Shown here: positions 14,201-28,300 of the stretch, one piece after another
Position numbering within the stretch: the stretch's first letter is position 1
Layout of the letters: every line of letters starts with the position of its first letter
Assembly: GCF_031143425.1 (NCBI RefSeq)
Contig: NC_090442.1
Coordinates: forward strand, 424,159,776-424,223,775
Length of the DNA stretch: 64,000 nt
Direction of reading: 5' to 3'
Source of the DNA: Pleurodeles waltl
Taxonomy: Eukaryota > Chordata > Amphibia > Caudata > Salamandridae
Notes under the pieces: generated by a model
Told to the model about the DNA's origin: nothing
The model's input: only the letters and a program-made list of their open reading frames with translations
Databases searched by the model: none
Position numbers and translations under genes: made by a program

Positions 14201-16359
14201 AGGTTTTTATTGGCCAAATGTTGAGGTTAGCAAAGGATGCTTGGTAACAGAACCTGGTAAGTGCCCTAACAGTCACCCCATCATGTATTCACCTAGGTGT
14301 TCAGTTTTAAAAAATGTGCAGGTTTGGTAGGGTTCCCTACGTGCTGGCTGAGCTAGAGGCCAAATTCCACAGCTAGGCACTTTGGAAAAAACAGCTCTGT
14401 TTTCTTTGGGAAAATGTGATGTGTCCACGTTGTGTTTTGCGGCATTTCCTGTCACGGGCACTAGGACTACCCACACAAGTGGGGTACCATTTGTATTGGG
14501 AGACTTAGATGAACGCTGGGTGGAAGGAAATTTGTGGTTCCTCTGAGATTCCAGAACTTTCTGTAACCAAAATGTGAGGAAAAAATGTTTTCTTGGCCAA
14601 ATTTTGAGGCTTGCAAAGGATTCTGGGTAACAGAACCTGGTGAGAGCCCCATAGGTCACCCCATGTTGGATTCCCCTAGGTGTCTAGATTTCAAAAATGT
14701 GCATGTTTGGTAGTTTTCCCTATGTGCTGGCTGAGCTAGAGGCCAAAATCCACAGCTAGGCACTTTGCAAAAAACAGCTGTGTTTTTCTTATGGGAGAAT
14801 CTGATGTGCCCACATTGTGCTTTGGGGCATTTCCTGTTGCGGGCGCTAGGCCTACCCACACAAGTGAGGTACCATTTTTATCGGGAGACTTGGGGGAACG
14901 CTGGGTGGAAGGAAATTTGTTGCTCCTCTCAGATTCCAGAACTTTCTATCACCAAAATGTGAGGAAAAAGTGTTTTTTTGGCCAAATTTTGAGGTTTGCA
15001 AAGGATTCTGGGTAACAGAACCTGGTGATAGCCCCAACAGTTACCCCATCGTGGATTCAACTAGGTGTCTAGTTTTAAAAACTGTGGAGGTTTGGTAGGG
15101 TTTCCTAGGTGGCGCTTAGCGAGAGGCCAAAATCCACAGCTAGGCACTTTGCAAAGAACAGCTCTGATTTCTTTGGGAAAATGTGATGTGCCCACGTAGT
15201 TTTTTGGGGCATTTCCTGTCACGGGCGCTAGGCCTACCCACACAAGTGGGGTACCATTTTTATTGGGAGACTTGGGGGAACACTGGGTGGAAGGAAATTT
15301 GTGGTTCCTCTGAGATTCCAGAACTTTCTGTCACCAAAATGTGAGGAAAAATTGTTTTCTTGGCCACCATATTTTGAGGCATGCAAAGGATTCTGGGTAA
15401 CAGAACCTAATGACAGCCCCATAGGTCACCCCATCTTGGATTCCCCTAGGTGTCTAGTTTTCAAAAATGTGCTTGTTTGGTAGTTTTCCCTTGGTGCTGG
15501 CTGAGCTAGAGGCCAAAATACACAGCTAGGCACTTTGCAAAAAACAGCTGTGTTTTCTATGGGAGAATGTGATGTGCCCACATTGTCCTTTGGGGCATTT
15601 CCTGTTGCGGGTGCTAGGCCAACCCACACAAGTGAGGTACCATTTGTATCGGGAGACTTAGGGGAACGCTGGGTGGAAGGAAATTTGTTTCTCCTCTCAG
15701 ATTCCAGAACTTTCTATCACCAAAATGTGAGGAAAAAGTGTTTTTTGGGCCAACTTTTGAGGTTTGCAAAGGATTCTGGGTAACAGAACCTGGTGAGAGC
15801 CCCAACAGTCACCCCATCCTGGATTCACCTAGGTGTCTAGTTTTATAAAATGTGCAGGTTTGGTAGGTTTCCCTAGGTGGGGCTTAGCTAAAGGCCAAAA
15901 TCCACAGCTAGGTACTTTGCAAAAAACAGCTCTGTTTTGTTTGGGAAAATGTAATGTGCCCACGTTGTGTTTTGGGGCATTTCCTGTCGCGGGCGCTAGG
16001 CCTACCCACACAAGTGGGGTACCATTTTTATTGGGAGACTTGGAGGAATGCTGAATGCAAGGAAATTTGTGGCTCCTCTCAGATTTCAGAACTTTCTATC
16101 ACCAAAATGTGAGGAAAAAGTGTTTTTTTGGCCAACTTTTGAGGTTTGCAAAGGATTCTGGGTAACAGAACCTGGTGAGAGCCCCAACAGTCACCCCATC
16201 CTGGATTCACCTAGGTGTCTAGTTTTATAAAATGTGCAGGTTTGGTACGTTTCCCTAGGTGGGGCTTAGCTACAGGCCAAAATCCACAGCTAGGCACTTT
16301 GCAAAAAACAGCTCTATTTTCTTTGGAAAACTGTGATGTGCCCACGTTGTGTTTTGGGG

Positions 16360-19300
16360 CATTTCCTGTCGCAGGCGCTAGGCCTACCCGCACAAGTGAG
16401 ATACCATTTTTATTGGGAGACTTGGGGGAACTCTGGGTGGAAGGAAATTTGTGGCTCCTCTCAAATTCCAGAACTTCTATCACCAAAATGTGAGGAAAAA
16501 GTGCTTTATGGCCGAATCATGAGGCTTGAAAAGGATTCTGGGTGACGGAACCTGACGAGAGCCCCACAAGTCATCCCATCTTGGATTCCCCTAGGTGTCT
16601 AGTTTTCCAAAATGCGTAGGTTTGGTAGGGATCCTTAGGTGCTGGCTGAGCTAGAGGCCAAAATCCACAGCTAGGCACTTTGCAAAAAACAGCTGTGTTT
16701 TCTATGGGAGAATGTGATGTGCCCACATTGCGCTTTGGGGCATTTCCTGTTGCGGGCGCTAGGCCTACCCACACAAGTGAGGTACCATTTTTATCGAGAG
16801 ACTTGGGAGAACGCTGGGTGGAAGGAAATTTGTTGCTCCTCTCAGATTCCAGAACTTTCTATCACCAAAATGTGAGGAAAAAGTGTTTTTTTGGCCAAAT
16901 GTTGAGGTTTGCAAAGGATTCTGGGTAACAGAACCTGGTGAGAGCCCCAACAGTCACCCCATTATGGATTCACCTAGGTGTCTAGTTTTAAAAAATGTGC
17001 AGGTTTGGTAGGGTTTCCTAGGTGGCGCTTAGCTAGAGGCCAAAATCCACAGCTAGGCACTTTGCAAAAAACAGCTCTGATTTCTTTGGGAAAATGTGAT
17101 GTGCCCGCGTTGTGTTTTGGGGGCATTTCCTGTCGCGGGCGCTAGGCCTACCTACACAAGTGAGATACCATTCTTATTGGGAGACTTGGGGAAACTATGG
17201 GTGGAAGGAAATTTGTGGCTCCTCTCAAATTCCACAACTTCTATCACCAAAATGTGAGGAAAAAGTGCTTTATGGCCGAATCTTGAGGCTTGAAAAGGAT
17301 TCTGGGTAACAGAACCTGGTGAGAGCCCAAAAAGTCATCCCATTTTAGATTCCCCTAGGTGTCCAGTTTTCCAAATTGCGCAGGTTTGGTAGGTTTCCCT
17401 AGGTGCTGGCTGAGCTAGAGGCCAAAATCCACAGCGAGGCCCTTTGCAAAATACACCTGTGTTTTCTATGGGAGAATGTGATGTGCCCACATTGTGCTTT
17501 GGGGCATTTCTTGTTGCGGGCGCTAGGCCTACCCACACAAGTGAGGCACCATTTTTATTGGGAGACTTGGAGGAACGCTAGGTGGAAGGAAATTTGTTGC
17601 TCCTCTCACATTCCAGAACTTTCAATCACCAAAATGTGAGGAAAAAGTGTTTTTTTTTGCCAAATGTTGAGGTTTACAAAGGATTCTGGGTAACAGAACA
17701 TGGTGAGAGCCCCAACAGTCACCGCATCATGGATACACCTAGGTGTCAGTTTTAAAAAATGTGCAGGTTTGGTAGGTTTCCCTAGGTGGCGCTTAGCTAG
17801 AGGCCAAAATCCACAGCTAGGTACTTTGCAAAAAACAGCTCTGTTTGATTTGGGAAAATGTGATGTGCCCACGTTGTGTTTTGGGGCATTTCCTGTCGCG
17901 GGCGCTAGGCCTACCCACACAAGTGGGGTACCATTTTTATTGGGAGACTTGGGGGAACGCTGGATGGAAGGAATTTGTGGTTCCTCTGAGATTCCAGAAC
18001 TTTCTGTCACCAAAATGTGAGGAAAAATTGTTTTCTTGGCCAACTTTTGAGGCTTGCAAAAGATTCTGGGTAACAGAACATGGTGAGAGCCCCACAGGTC
18101 ACCCCATCTTGGATTCCCCTTGGTTTCTACTTTTCAAAAATGTGCATGTTTGGTAGTTTTCCCTAGGTGCCTGCTGAGCTAGAGGCCAAAATCCACAGCT
18201 AGGCACTTTGCAAAAAACAGCTCTGTTTTCTTTGTGAAAATGTGATGTGCCCACGTTGTGTTTTGGGGCTTTTCCTGTCACGGGCGCTAGGCCTACCCAC
18301 ACAAGTGGGGTACCATTTTTATTGGGAGACTTGGATGAACGCTGGGTGGAAGGAAATTTGTGATTCCTCTGAGATTCCAGAACTTTCTGTAACCAAAATG
18401 TGAGGAAAAAATGTTTTTGGGCCAAATTTTGAGGCTTGCAAATGATTCTGGGTAACAGAACCTGGTGAGAGCCCCATAGGTCACCCCATGTTGGATTCCC
18501 CTAGGTGTCTAGTTTTCAAAAATGTGCATGTTTGGTAGTTTTCCCTAGGTGCTGGCTGAGATAGAGGCCAAAATCCACAGCTAAGCACTTTGCAAAAAAC
18601 AGCTGTGTTTTTCTTATGGGAGAATGTGATGTGCCCACATTGTGCTTTAGGCCATTTCCTGTTGCGGGCGCTAGGCCTAGCCACACAAGTGAGGTACCAT
18701 TTTTATCGGGAGACTTGAGGGAACGCTGGGTGGAAGGAAATTTGTTGCTCCTCTCAGATTCCAGAACTTTCTATCACCAAAATGTGAGGAAAAAGTGTTT
18801 TTTTGGCCACATTTTGAGGTTTTCAAAGTATTCTGGGTAACATAACCTGGTGAGAGCCCCAACAGTCACCCCATCTTGGATTCACCAGGTGTCTAGTTTT
18901 AAAAAATGTGCAGGTTTGGTAGGTTTCCGTAGGTGGCGCTTAGCTAAAGGCCAAAATCTACAGCTAGTTACTTTGCAAGAAACAGCTCTGTTTTCTTTGG
19001 GAAAATGTGATGTGCCCACGTTGTGTTTTGGAGCATTTTCTGTCGTGGGCGCTAGGCCTACCTACACAAGTGAGATACCATTTTTATTGGGAGACTTGGA
19101 GGAATGCTGAATGCAAGGAAATTTGTGGCTCCTCTCAGATTTCAGAACTTTCTGTCACCAAAATGTGAGGAAAAAGTGTTTTTTGGGCAGATTTTGAGGC
19201 TTGCAAAGGATTCTGGGTAACAGAACCTGGTGAGAGCCCCACTGGTCACCCCATCTTCGATTCCCGTAGGTGTCTAGTTTTAAAAAATACGCAGGTTTGG

Positions 19301-22300
19301 TAGGTTTCCCTAGGTGCTGGCTGAGCTAGAGGCCAAAATCCACGGCAACGCACTTTCCAAAAAACAGGTCTGTTTTCTTTGGGAAAATGTGATGTGTCCA
19401 CATTGTGTTTTAGGGCATTTCCTGTCGCGGGCGCTAGGCCTACCCGCACAAGTGAGATACCATTTTTATTGGGAGACTTGGGGGAACTCTGGGTGGAAGG
19501 AAATTTGTGGCTCCTCTCAAATTCCAGAACTTCTATCACCAAAATGTGAGGAAAAAGTGCTTTATGGCCGAATCATGAGGCTTGAAAAGGATTCTGGGTG
19601 ACGGAACCTGACGAGAGCCCCACAAGTCATCCCATCTTGGATTCCCCTAGGTGTCTAGTTTTCCAAAATGCGTAGGTTTGGTAGGGATCCTTAGGTGCTG
19701 GCTGAGCTAGAGGCCAAAATCCACAGCTAGGCACTTTGCAAAAAACAGCTGTGTTTTCTATGGGAGAATGTGATGTGCCCACATTGCGCTTTGGGGCATT
19801 TTCTGTTGCGGGCGCTAGGCCTACCCACACAAGTGAGGTACCATTTTTATCGAGAGACTTGGGAGAACGCTGGGTGGAAGGAAATTTGTTGCTCCTCTCA
19901 GATTCCAGAACTTTCTATCACCAAAATGTGAGGAAAAAGTGTTTTTTTTGGCCAAATGTTGAGGTTTGCAAAGGATTCTGGGTAACAGAACCTGGTGAGA
20001 GCCCCAACAGTCACCCCATTATGGATTCACCTAGGTGTCTAGTTTTAAAAAATGTGCAGGTTTGGTAGGGTTTCCTAGGTGGCGCTTAGCTAGAGGCCAA
20101 AATCCACAGCTAGGCACTTTGCAAAAAACAGCTCTGATTTCTTTGGGAAAATGTGATGTGCCCGCGTTGTGTTTTGGGGGCATTTCCTGTCGCGGGCGCT
20201 AGGCCTACCTACACAAGTGAGATACCATTCTTATTGGGAGACTTGGGGAAACTATGGGTGGAAGGAAATTTGTGGCTCCTCTCAAATTCCACAACTTCTA
20301 TCACCAAAATGTGAGGAAAAAGTGCTTTATGGCCGAATCTTGAGGCTTGAAAAGGATTCTGGGTAACAGAACCTGGTGAGAGCCCAAAAAGTCATCCCAT
20401 TTTAGATTCCCCTAGGTGTCCAGTTTTCCAAATTGCGCAGGTTTGGTAGGTTTCCCTAGGTGCTGGCTGAGCTAGAGGCCAAAATCCACAGCGAGGCCCT
20501 TTGCAAAATACACCTGTGTTTTCTATGGGAGAATGTGATGTGCCCACATTGTGCTTTGGGGCATTTCTTGTTGCGGGCGCTAGGCCTACCCACACAAGTG
20601 AGGCACCATTTTTATTGGGAGACTTGGAGGAACGCTAGGTGGAAGGAAATTTGTTGCTCCTCTCACATTCCAGAACTTTCAATCACCAAAATGTGAGGAA
20701 AAAGTGTTTTTTTTTGCCAAATGTTGAGGTTTACAAAGGATTCTGGGTAACAGAACATGGTGAGAGCCCCAACAGTCACCGCATCATGGATACACCTAGG
20801 TGTCAGTTTTAAAAAATGTGCAGGTTTGGTAGGTTTCCCTAGGTGGCGCTTAGCTAGAGGCCAAAATCCACAGCTAGGTACTTTGCAAAAAACAGCTCTG
20901 TTTGATTTGGGAAAATGTGATGTGCCCACGTTGTGTTTTGGGGCATTTCCTGTCACGGGCGCTAGGCCTACCCACACAAGTGGGGTACCATTTTTATTGG
21001 GAGACTTGGGGGAACTCTGGATGGAAGGAATTTGTGGTTCCTCTGAGATTCCAGAACTTTCTGTCACCAAAATGTGAGGAAAAAATGTTTTCTTGGCCAA
21101 CTTTTGAGGCTTGCAAAAGATTCTGGGTAACAGAACATGGTGAGAGCCCCACAGGTCACCCCATCTTGGATTCCCCTAGGTTTCTACTTTTCAAAAATGT
21201 GCATGTTTGGTAGTTTTCCCTAGGTGCCTGCTGAGCTAGAGGCCAAAATCCACAGCTAGGCACTTTGCAAAAAACAGCTCTGTTTTCTTTGGGAAAATGT
21301 GATGTGCCCACGTTGTGTTTTGGGGCATTTCCTGTCACGGGCGCTAGGCCTACCCACACAAGTGGGGTACCATTTTTATTGGGAGACTTGGATGAACGCT
21401 GGGTGGAAGGAAATTTGTGATTCCTCTGAGATTCCAGAACTTTCTGTAACCAAGATGTGAGGAAAAAATGTTTTTTGGGCCAAATTTTGAGGCTTGCAAA
21501 TGATTCTGGGTAACAGAACCTGGTGAGAGCCCCATAGGTCACCCCATGTTGGATTCCCCTAGGTGTCTAGTTTTCCAAAATGCGCAGGTTTGGTAGGTTT
21601 CTCTAGGTGCTGGCTGAGCTAGAGGCCAAAATCCAAAGCTAGGCACTTTGCAAAAAACAGCTGTGTTTTCTATGGGAGAATGTGATGTGCCCACATTGTG
21701 CTTTGGTGCATTTCCTGTTGCGGGCGCTAGGCCTACCCACACAAGTGAGGTACCATTTTTATCGGGAGACTTGGGAGAACGCTGGGTAGAAGGAAATTTG
21801 TTGCTCCTCTCAGATTCCAGAACTTTCTATCACCAAAATGTGAGGAAAAAGGTTTTTATTGGCCAAATGTTGAGGTTAGCAAAGGATGCTTGGTAACAGA
21901 ACCTGGTAAGTGCCCTAACAGTCACCCCATCATGGATTCACCTAGGTGTTCAGTTTTAAAAAATGTGCAGGTTTGGTAGGGTTCCCTACGTGCTGGCTGA
22001 GCTAGAGGCCAAATTCCACAGCTAGGCACTTTGGAAAAAACAGCTCTGTTTTCTTTGGGAAAATGTGATGTGTCCACGTTGTGTTTTGCGGCATTTCCTG
22101 TCACGGGCACTAGGACTACCCACACAAGTGGGGTACCATTTGTATTGGGAGACTTAGATGAACGCTGGGTGGAAGGAAATTTGTGGTTCCTCTGAGATTC
22201 CAGAACTTTCTGTAACCAAAATGTGAGGAAAAAATGTTTTCTTGGCCAAATTTTGAGGCTTGCAAAGGATTCTGGGTAACAGAACCTGGTGAGAGCCCCA

Positions 22301-25300
22301 TAGGTCACCCCATGTTGGATTCCCCTAGGTGTCTAGTTTTCAAAAATGTGCATGTTTGGTAGTTTTCCCTATGTGCTGGCTGAGCTAGAGGCCAAAATCC
22401 ACAGCTAGGCACTTTGCAAAGAACAGCTCTGATTTCTTTGGGAAAATGTGATGTGCCCACGTAGTTTTTTGGGGCATTTCCTGTCACGGGCGCTAGGCCT
22501 ACCCACACAAGTGGGGTACCATTTTTATCGGGAGACTTGGGGGAACACTGGGTGGAAGGAAATTTGTGGTTCCTCTGAGATTCCAGAACTTTCTATCACC
22601 AAAATGTGAGGAAAAAGTGTTTTTTTGGCCACCATATTTTGAGGCATGCAAAGGATTCTGGGTAACAGAACCTAATGACAGCCCCATAGGTCACCCCATC
22701 TTGGATTCCCCTAGGTGTCTAGTTTTCAAAAATGTGCTTGTTTGGTAGTTTTCCCTTGGTGCTGGCTGAGCTAGAGGCCAAAATACACAGCTAGGCACTT
22801 TGCAAAAAACAGCTGTGTTTTCTATGGGAGAATGTGATGTGCCCACATTGTCCTTTGGGGCATTTCCTGTTGCGGGTGCTAGGCCAACCCACACAAGTGA
22901 GGTACCATTTGTATCGGGAGACTTAGGGGAACGCTGGGTGGAAGGAAATTTGTTTCTCCTCTCAGATTCCAGAACTTTCTATCACCAAAATGTGAGGAAA
23001 AAGTGTTTTTTTGGCCAACTTTTGAGGTTTGCAAAGGATTCTGGGTAACAGAACCTGGTGAGAGCCCCAACAGTCACCCCATCCTGGATTCACCTAGGTG
23101 TCTAGTTTTATAAAATGTGCAGGTTTGGTACGTTTCCCTAGGTGGGGCTTAGCTACAGGCCAAAATCCACAGCTAGGCACTTTGCAAAAAACAGCTCTAT
23201 TTTCTTTGGAAAACTGTGATGTGCCCACGTTGTGTTTTGGGGCATTTCCTGTCACGGGCGCTAGGCCTACCCGCACAAGTGAGATACCATTTTTATTGGG
23301 AGACTTGGGGGAACTCTGGGTGGTAGGAAATTTGTGGCTCCTCTCAAATTCCAGAACTTCTATCACCAAAATGTGAGGAAAAAGTGCTTTATGGCCGAAT
23401 CATGAGGCTTGAAAAGGATTCTGGGTAACAGAACCTGGCGAGAGCCCCACATGTCATCCCATCTTGGATTCCCCTAGGTGTCTAGTTTTCCAAAATGCGT
23501 AGGTTTGGTAGGGATCCTTAGGTGCTGGCTGAGCTAGAGGCCAAAATCCACAGCTAGGCACTTTGCCAAAAACAGCTGTGTTTTCTATGGGAGAATGTGA
23601 TGTGCCCACATTGCGCTTTGGGGCATTTCCTGTTGCGGGCGCTAGGCCTACCCACACAAGTGAGGTACCATTTTTATCGAGAGACTTGGGAGAACGCTGG
23701 GTGGAAGGAAATTTGTTGCTCCTCTCAGATTCCAGAACTTTCTATCACCAAAATGTGAGGAAAAAGTGTTTTTTTGGCCAAATGTTGAGGTTTGCAAAGG
23801 ATTCTGGGTAACAGAACCTGGTGAGAGCCCCAACAGTCACCCCATTATGGATTCACCTAGGTGTCTAGTTTTAAAAAATGTGCAGGTTTGGTAGGGTTTC
23901 CTAGGTGGCGCTTAGCTAGAGGCCAAAATCCACAGCTAGGCACTTTGCAAAAAACAGCTCTGATTTCTTTGGGAAAATGTGATGTGCCCGCGTTGTGTTT
24001 TGGGGGCATTTCCTGTCGCGGGCGCTAGGCCTACCTACACAAGTGAGATACCATTCTTATTGGGAGACTTGGGGAAACGCTGGATGGAAGGAATTTGTGG
24101 TTCCTCTGAGATTCCAGAACTTTCTGTCACCAAAATGTGAGGAAAAAATGTTTTCTTGGCCAACTTTTGAGGCTTGCAAAAGATTCTGGGTAACAGAACA
24201 TGGTGAGAGCCCCACAGGTCACCCCATCTTGGATTCCCCTAGGTTTCTACTTTTCAAAAATGTGCATGTTTGGTAGTTTTCCCTAGGTGCCTGCTGAGCT
24301 AGAGGCCAAAATCCACAGCTAGGCACTTTGCAAAAAAACAGCTCTGTTTTCTTTGTGAAAATGTGATGTGCCCACGTTGTGTTTTGGGGCTTTTCCTGTC
24401 ACGGGCGCTAGGCCTACCCACACAAGTGGGGTACCATTTTTATTGGGAGACTTGGATGAACGCTGGGTGGAAGGAAATTTGTGATTCCTCTGAGATTCCA
24501 GATCTTTCTGTAACCAAAATGTGAGGAAAAATTGTTTTCTTGGCCACCATATTTTGAGGCATGCAAAGGATTCTGGGTAACAGAACCTAATGACAGCCCC
24601 ATAGGTCACCCCATCTTGGATTCCCCTAGGTGTCTAGTTTTCAAAAATGTGCTTGTTTGGTAGTTTTCCCTTGGTGCTGGCTGAGCTAGAGGCCAAAATA
24701 CACAGCTAGGCACTTTGCAAAAAACAGCTGTGTTTTCTATGGGAGAATGTGATGTGCCCACATTGTCCTTTGGGGCATTTCCTGTTGCGGGTGCTAGGCC
24801 AACCCACACAAGTGAGGTACCATTTGTATCGGGAGACTTAGGGGAACGCTGGGTGGAAGGAAATTTGTTTCTCCTCTCAGATTCCAGAACTTTCTATCAC
24901 CAAAATGTGAGGAAAAAGTGTTTTTTTGGCCAACTTTTGAGGTTTGCAAAGGATTCTGGGTAACAGAACCTGGTGAGAGCCCCAACAGTCACCCCATCCT
25001 GGATTCACCTAGGTGTCTAGTTTTATAAAATGTGCAGGTTTGGTACGTTTCCCTAGGTGGGGCTTAGCTACAGGCCAAAATCCACAGCTAGGCACTTTGC
25101 AAAAAACAGCTCTATTTTCTTTGGAAAACTGTGATGTGCCCACGTTGTGTTTTGGGGCATTTCCTGTCACGGGCGCTAGGCCTACCCGCACAAGTGAGAT
25201 ACCATTTTTATTGGGAGACTTGGGGGAACTCTGGGTGGAAGGAAATTTGTGGCTCCTCTCAAATTCCAGAACTTCTATCACCAAAATGTGAGGAAAAAGT

Positions 25301-28300
25301 GCTTTATGGCCGAATCATGAGGCTTGAAAAGGATTCTGGGTGACGGAACCTGACGAGAGCCCCACAAGTCATCCCATCTTGGATTCCCCTAGGTGTCTAG
25401 TTTTCCAAAATGCGTAGGTTTGGTAGGGATCCTTAGGTGCTGGCTGAGCTAGAGGCCAAAATCCACAGCTAGGCACTTTGCCAAAAACAGCTGTGTTTTC
25501 TATGGGAGAATGTGATGTGCCCACATTGCGCTTTGGGGCATTTCCTGTTGCGGGCGCTAGGCCTACCCACACAAGTGAGGTACCATTTTTATCGAGAGAC
25601 TTGGGAGAACGCTGGGTGGAAGGACATTTGTTGCTCCTCTCAGATTCCAGAACTTTCTATCACCAAAATGTGAGGAAAAAGTGTTTTTTTGGCCAAATGT
25701 TGAGGTTTGCAAAGGATTCTGGGTAACAGAACCTGGTGAGAGCCCCAACAGTCACCCCATTATGGATTCACCTAGGTGTCTAGTTTTAAAAAATGTGCAG
25801 GTTTGGTAGGGTTTCCTAGGTGGCGCTTAGCTAGAGGCCAAAATCCACAGCTAGGCACTTTGCAAAAAACAGCTCTGATTTCTTTGGGAAAATGTGATGT
25901 GCCCGCGTTGTGTTTTGGGGGCATTTCCTGTCGCGGGCGCTAGGCCTACCTACACAAGTGAGATACCATTCTTATTGGGAGACTTGGGGAAACTATGGGT
26001 GGAAGGAAATTTGTGGCTCCTCTCAAATTCCACAACTTCTATCACCAAAATGTGAGGAAAAAGTGCTTTATGGCCGAATCTTGAGGCTTGAAAAGGATTC
26101 TGGGTAACAGAACCTGGTGAGAGCCCAAAAAGTCATCCCATCTTAGATTCCCCTAGGTGTCCAGTTTTCCAAATTGCGCAGGTTTGGTAGGTTTCCCTAG
26201 GTGCTGGCTGAGCTAGAGGCCAAAATCCACAGCGAGGCCCTTTGCGAAATACACCTGTGTTTTCTATGGGAGAATGTGATGTGCCCACATTGTGCTTTGG
26301 GGCATTTCTTGTTGTGGGCGCTAGGCCTACCCACACAAGTGAGGCACCATTTTTATTGGGAGACTTGGAGGAACGCTAGGTGGAAGGAAATTTGTTGCTC
26401 CTCTCACATTCCAGAACTTTCAATCACCAAAATGTGAGGAAAAAGTGTTTTTTTGGACAAATGTTGAGGTTTACAAAGGATTCTGGGTAACAGAACATGG
26501 TGAGAGCCCCAACAGTCACCGCATCATGGATACACCTAGGTGTCAGTTTTAAAAAATGTGCAGCTTTGGTAGGTTTCCCTAGGTGGCGCTTAGCTAGAGG
26601 CCAAAATCCACAGCTAGGTACTTTGCAAAAAACAGCTCTGTTTTGTTTGGGAAAATGTGATGTGCCCACGTTGTGTTTTGGGGCATTTCCTGTCGCGGGC
26701 GCTAGGCCTACCCACACAAGTGGGGTACCATTTTTATTGGGAGACTTGGAGGAATGCTGAATGCAAGGAAATTTGTGGCTCCTCTCAGATTTCAGAACTT
26801 TCTGTCACCAAAATGTGAGGAAAAAGTGTTTTTTTGGCCAACTTTTGAGGTTTGCAAAGGATTCTGGGTAACAGAACCTGGTGAGAGCCCCAACAGTCAC
26901 CCCATCCTGGATTCACCTAGGTGTCTAGTTTTATAAAATGTGCAGGTTTGGTACGTTTCCCTAGGTGGGGCTTAGCTACAGGCCAAAATCCACAGCTAGG
27001 CACTTTGCAAAAAACAGCTCTATTTTCTTTGGAAAACTGTGATGTGCCCACGTTGTGTTTTGGGGCATTTCCTGTCGCGGGCGCTAGGCCTACCCGCACA
27101 AGTGAGATACCATTTTTATTGGGAGACTTGGGGGAACTCTGGGTGGAAGGAAATTTGTGGCTCCTCTCTAATTCCAGAACTTCTATCACCAAAATGTGAG
27201 GAAAAAGTGCTTTATGGCCGAATCATGAGGCTTGAAAAGGATTCTGGGTGACGGAACCTGACGAGAGCCCCACAAGTCATCCCATCTTGGATTCCCCTAG
27301 GTGTCTAGTTTTCCAAAATGCGTAGGTTTGGTAGGGATCCTTAGGTGCTGGCTGAGCTAGAGGCCAAAATCCACAGCTAGGCACTTTGCAAAAAACAGCT
27401 GTGTTTTCTATGGGAGAATGTGATGTGCCCACATTGCGCTTTGGGGCATTTCCTGTTGCGGGCGCTAGGCCTACCCACACAAGTGAGGTACCATTTTTAT
27501 CGAGAGACTTGGGAGAACGCTGGGAGGAAGGAAATTTGTTGCTCCTCTCAGATTCCAGAACTTTCTATCACCAAAATGTGAGGAAAAAGTGTTTTTTTGG
27601 CCAAATGTTGAGGTTTGCAAAGGATTCTGGGTAACGGAACCTGGTGAGAGCCCCAACAGTCACCCCATTATGGATTCACCTAGGTGTCAGTTTTAAAAAA
27701 TGTGCAGGTTTGGTAGGTTTCCCTAGGTGGCGCTTAGCTAGAGGCCAAAATCCACAGCTAGGCACTTTGCAAAAAACAGCTCTGATTTCTTTGGGAAAAT
27801 GTGATGTGCCCGCGTTGTGTTTTGGGGGCATTTCCTGTCGCGGGCGCTAGGCCTACCTACACAAGTGAGATACCATTCTTATTGGGAGACTTGGGGAAAC
27901 TATGGGTGGAAGGAAATTTGTGGCTCCTCTCAAATTCCAGAACTTCTATCACCAAAATGTGAGGAAAAAGTGCTTTATGGCCGAATCTTGAGGCTTGAAA
28001 AGGATTCTGGGTAACAGAACCTGGTGAGAGCCCAAAAAGTCATCCCATCTTAGATTCCCCTAGGTGTCCAGTTTTCCAAATTGCGCAGGTTTGGTAGGTT
28101 TCCCTAGGTGCTGGCTGAGCTAGAGGCCAAAATCCACAGCGAGGCCCTTTGCAAAATACACCTGTGTTTTCTATGGGAGAATATGATGTGCCCACATTGT
28201 GCTTTGGGGCATTTCTTGTTGCGGGCGCTCGGCCTACCCACACAAGTGAGGCACCATTTTTATTGGGAGACTTGGAGGAACGCTAGGTGGAAGGAAATTT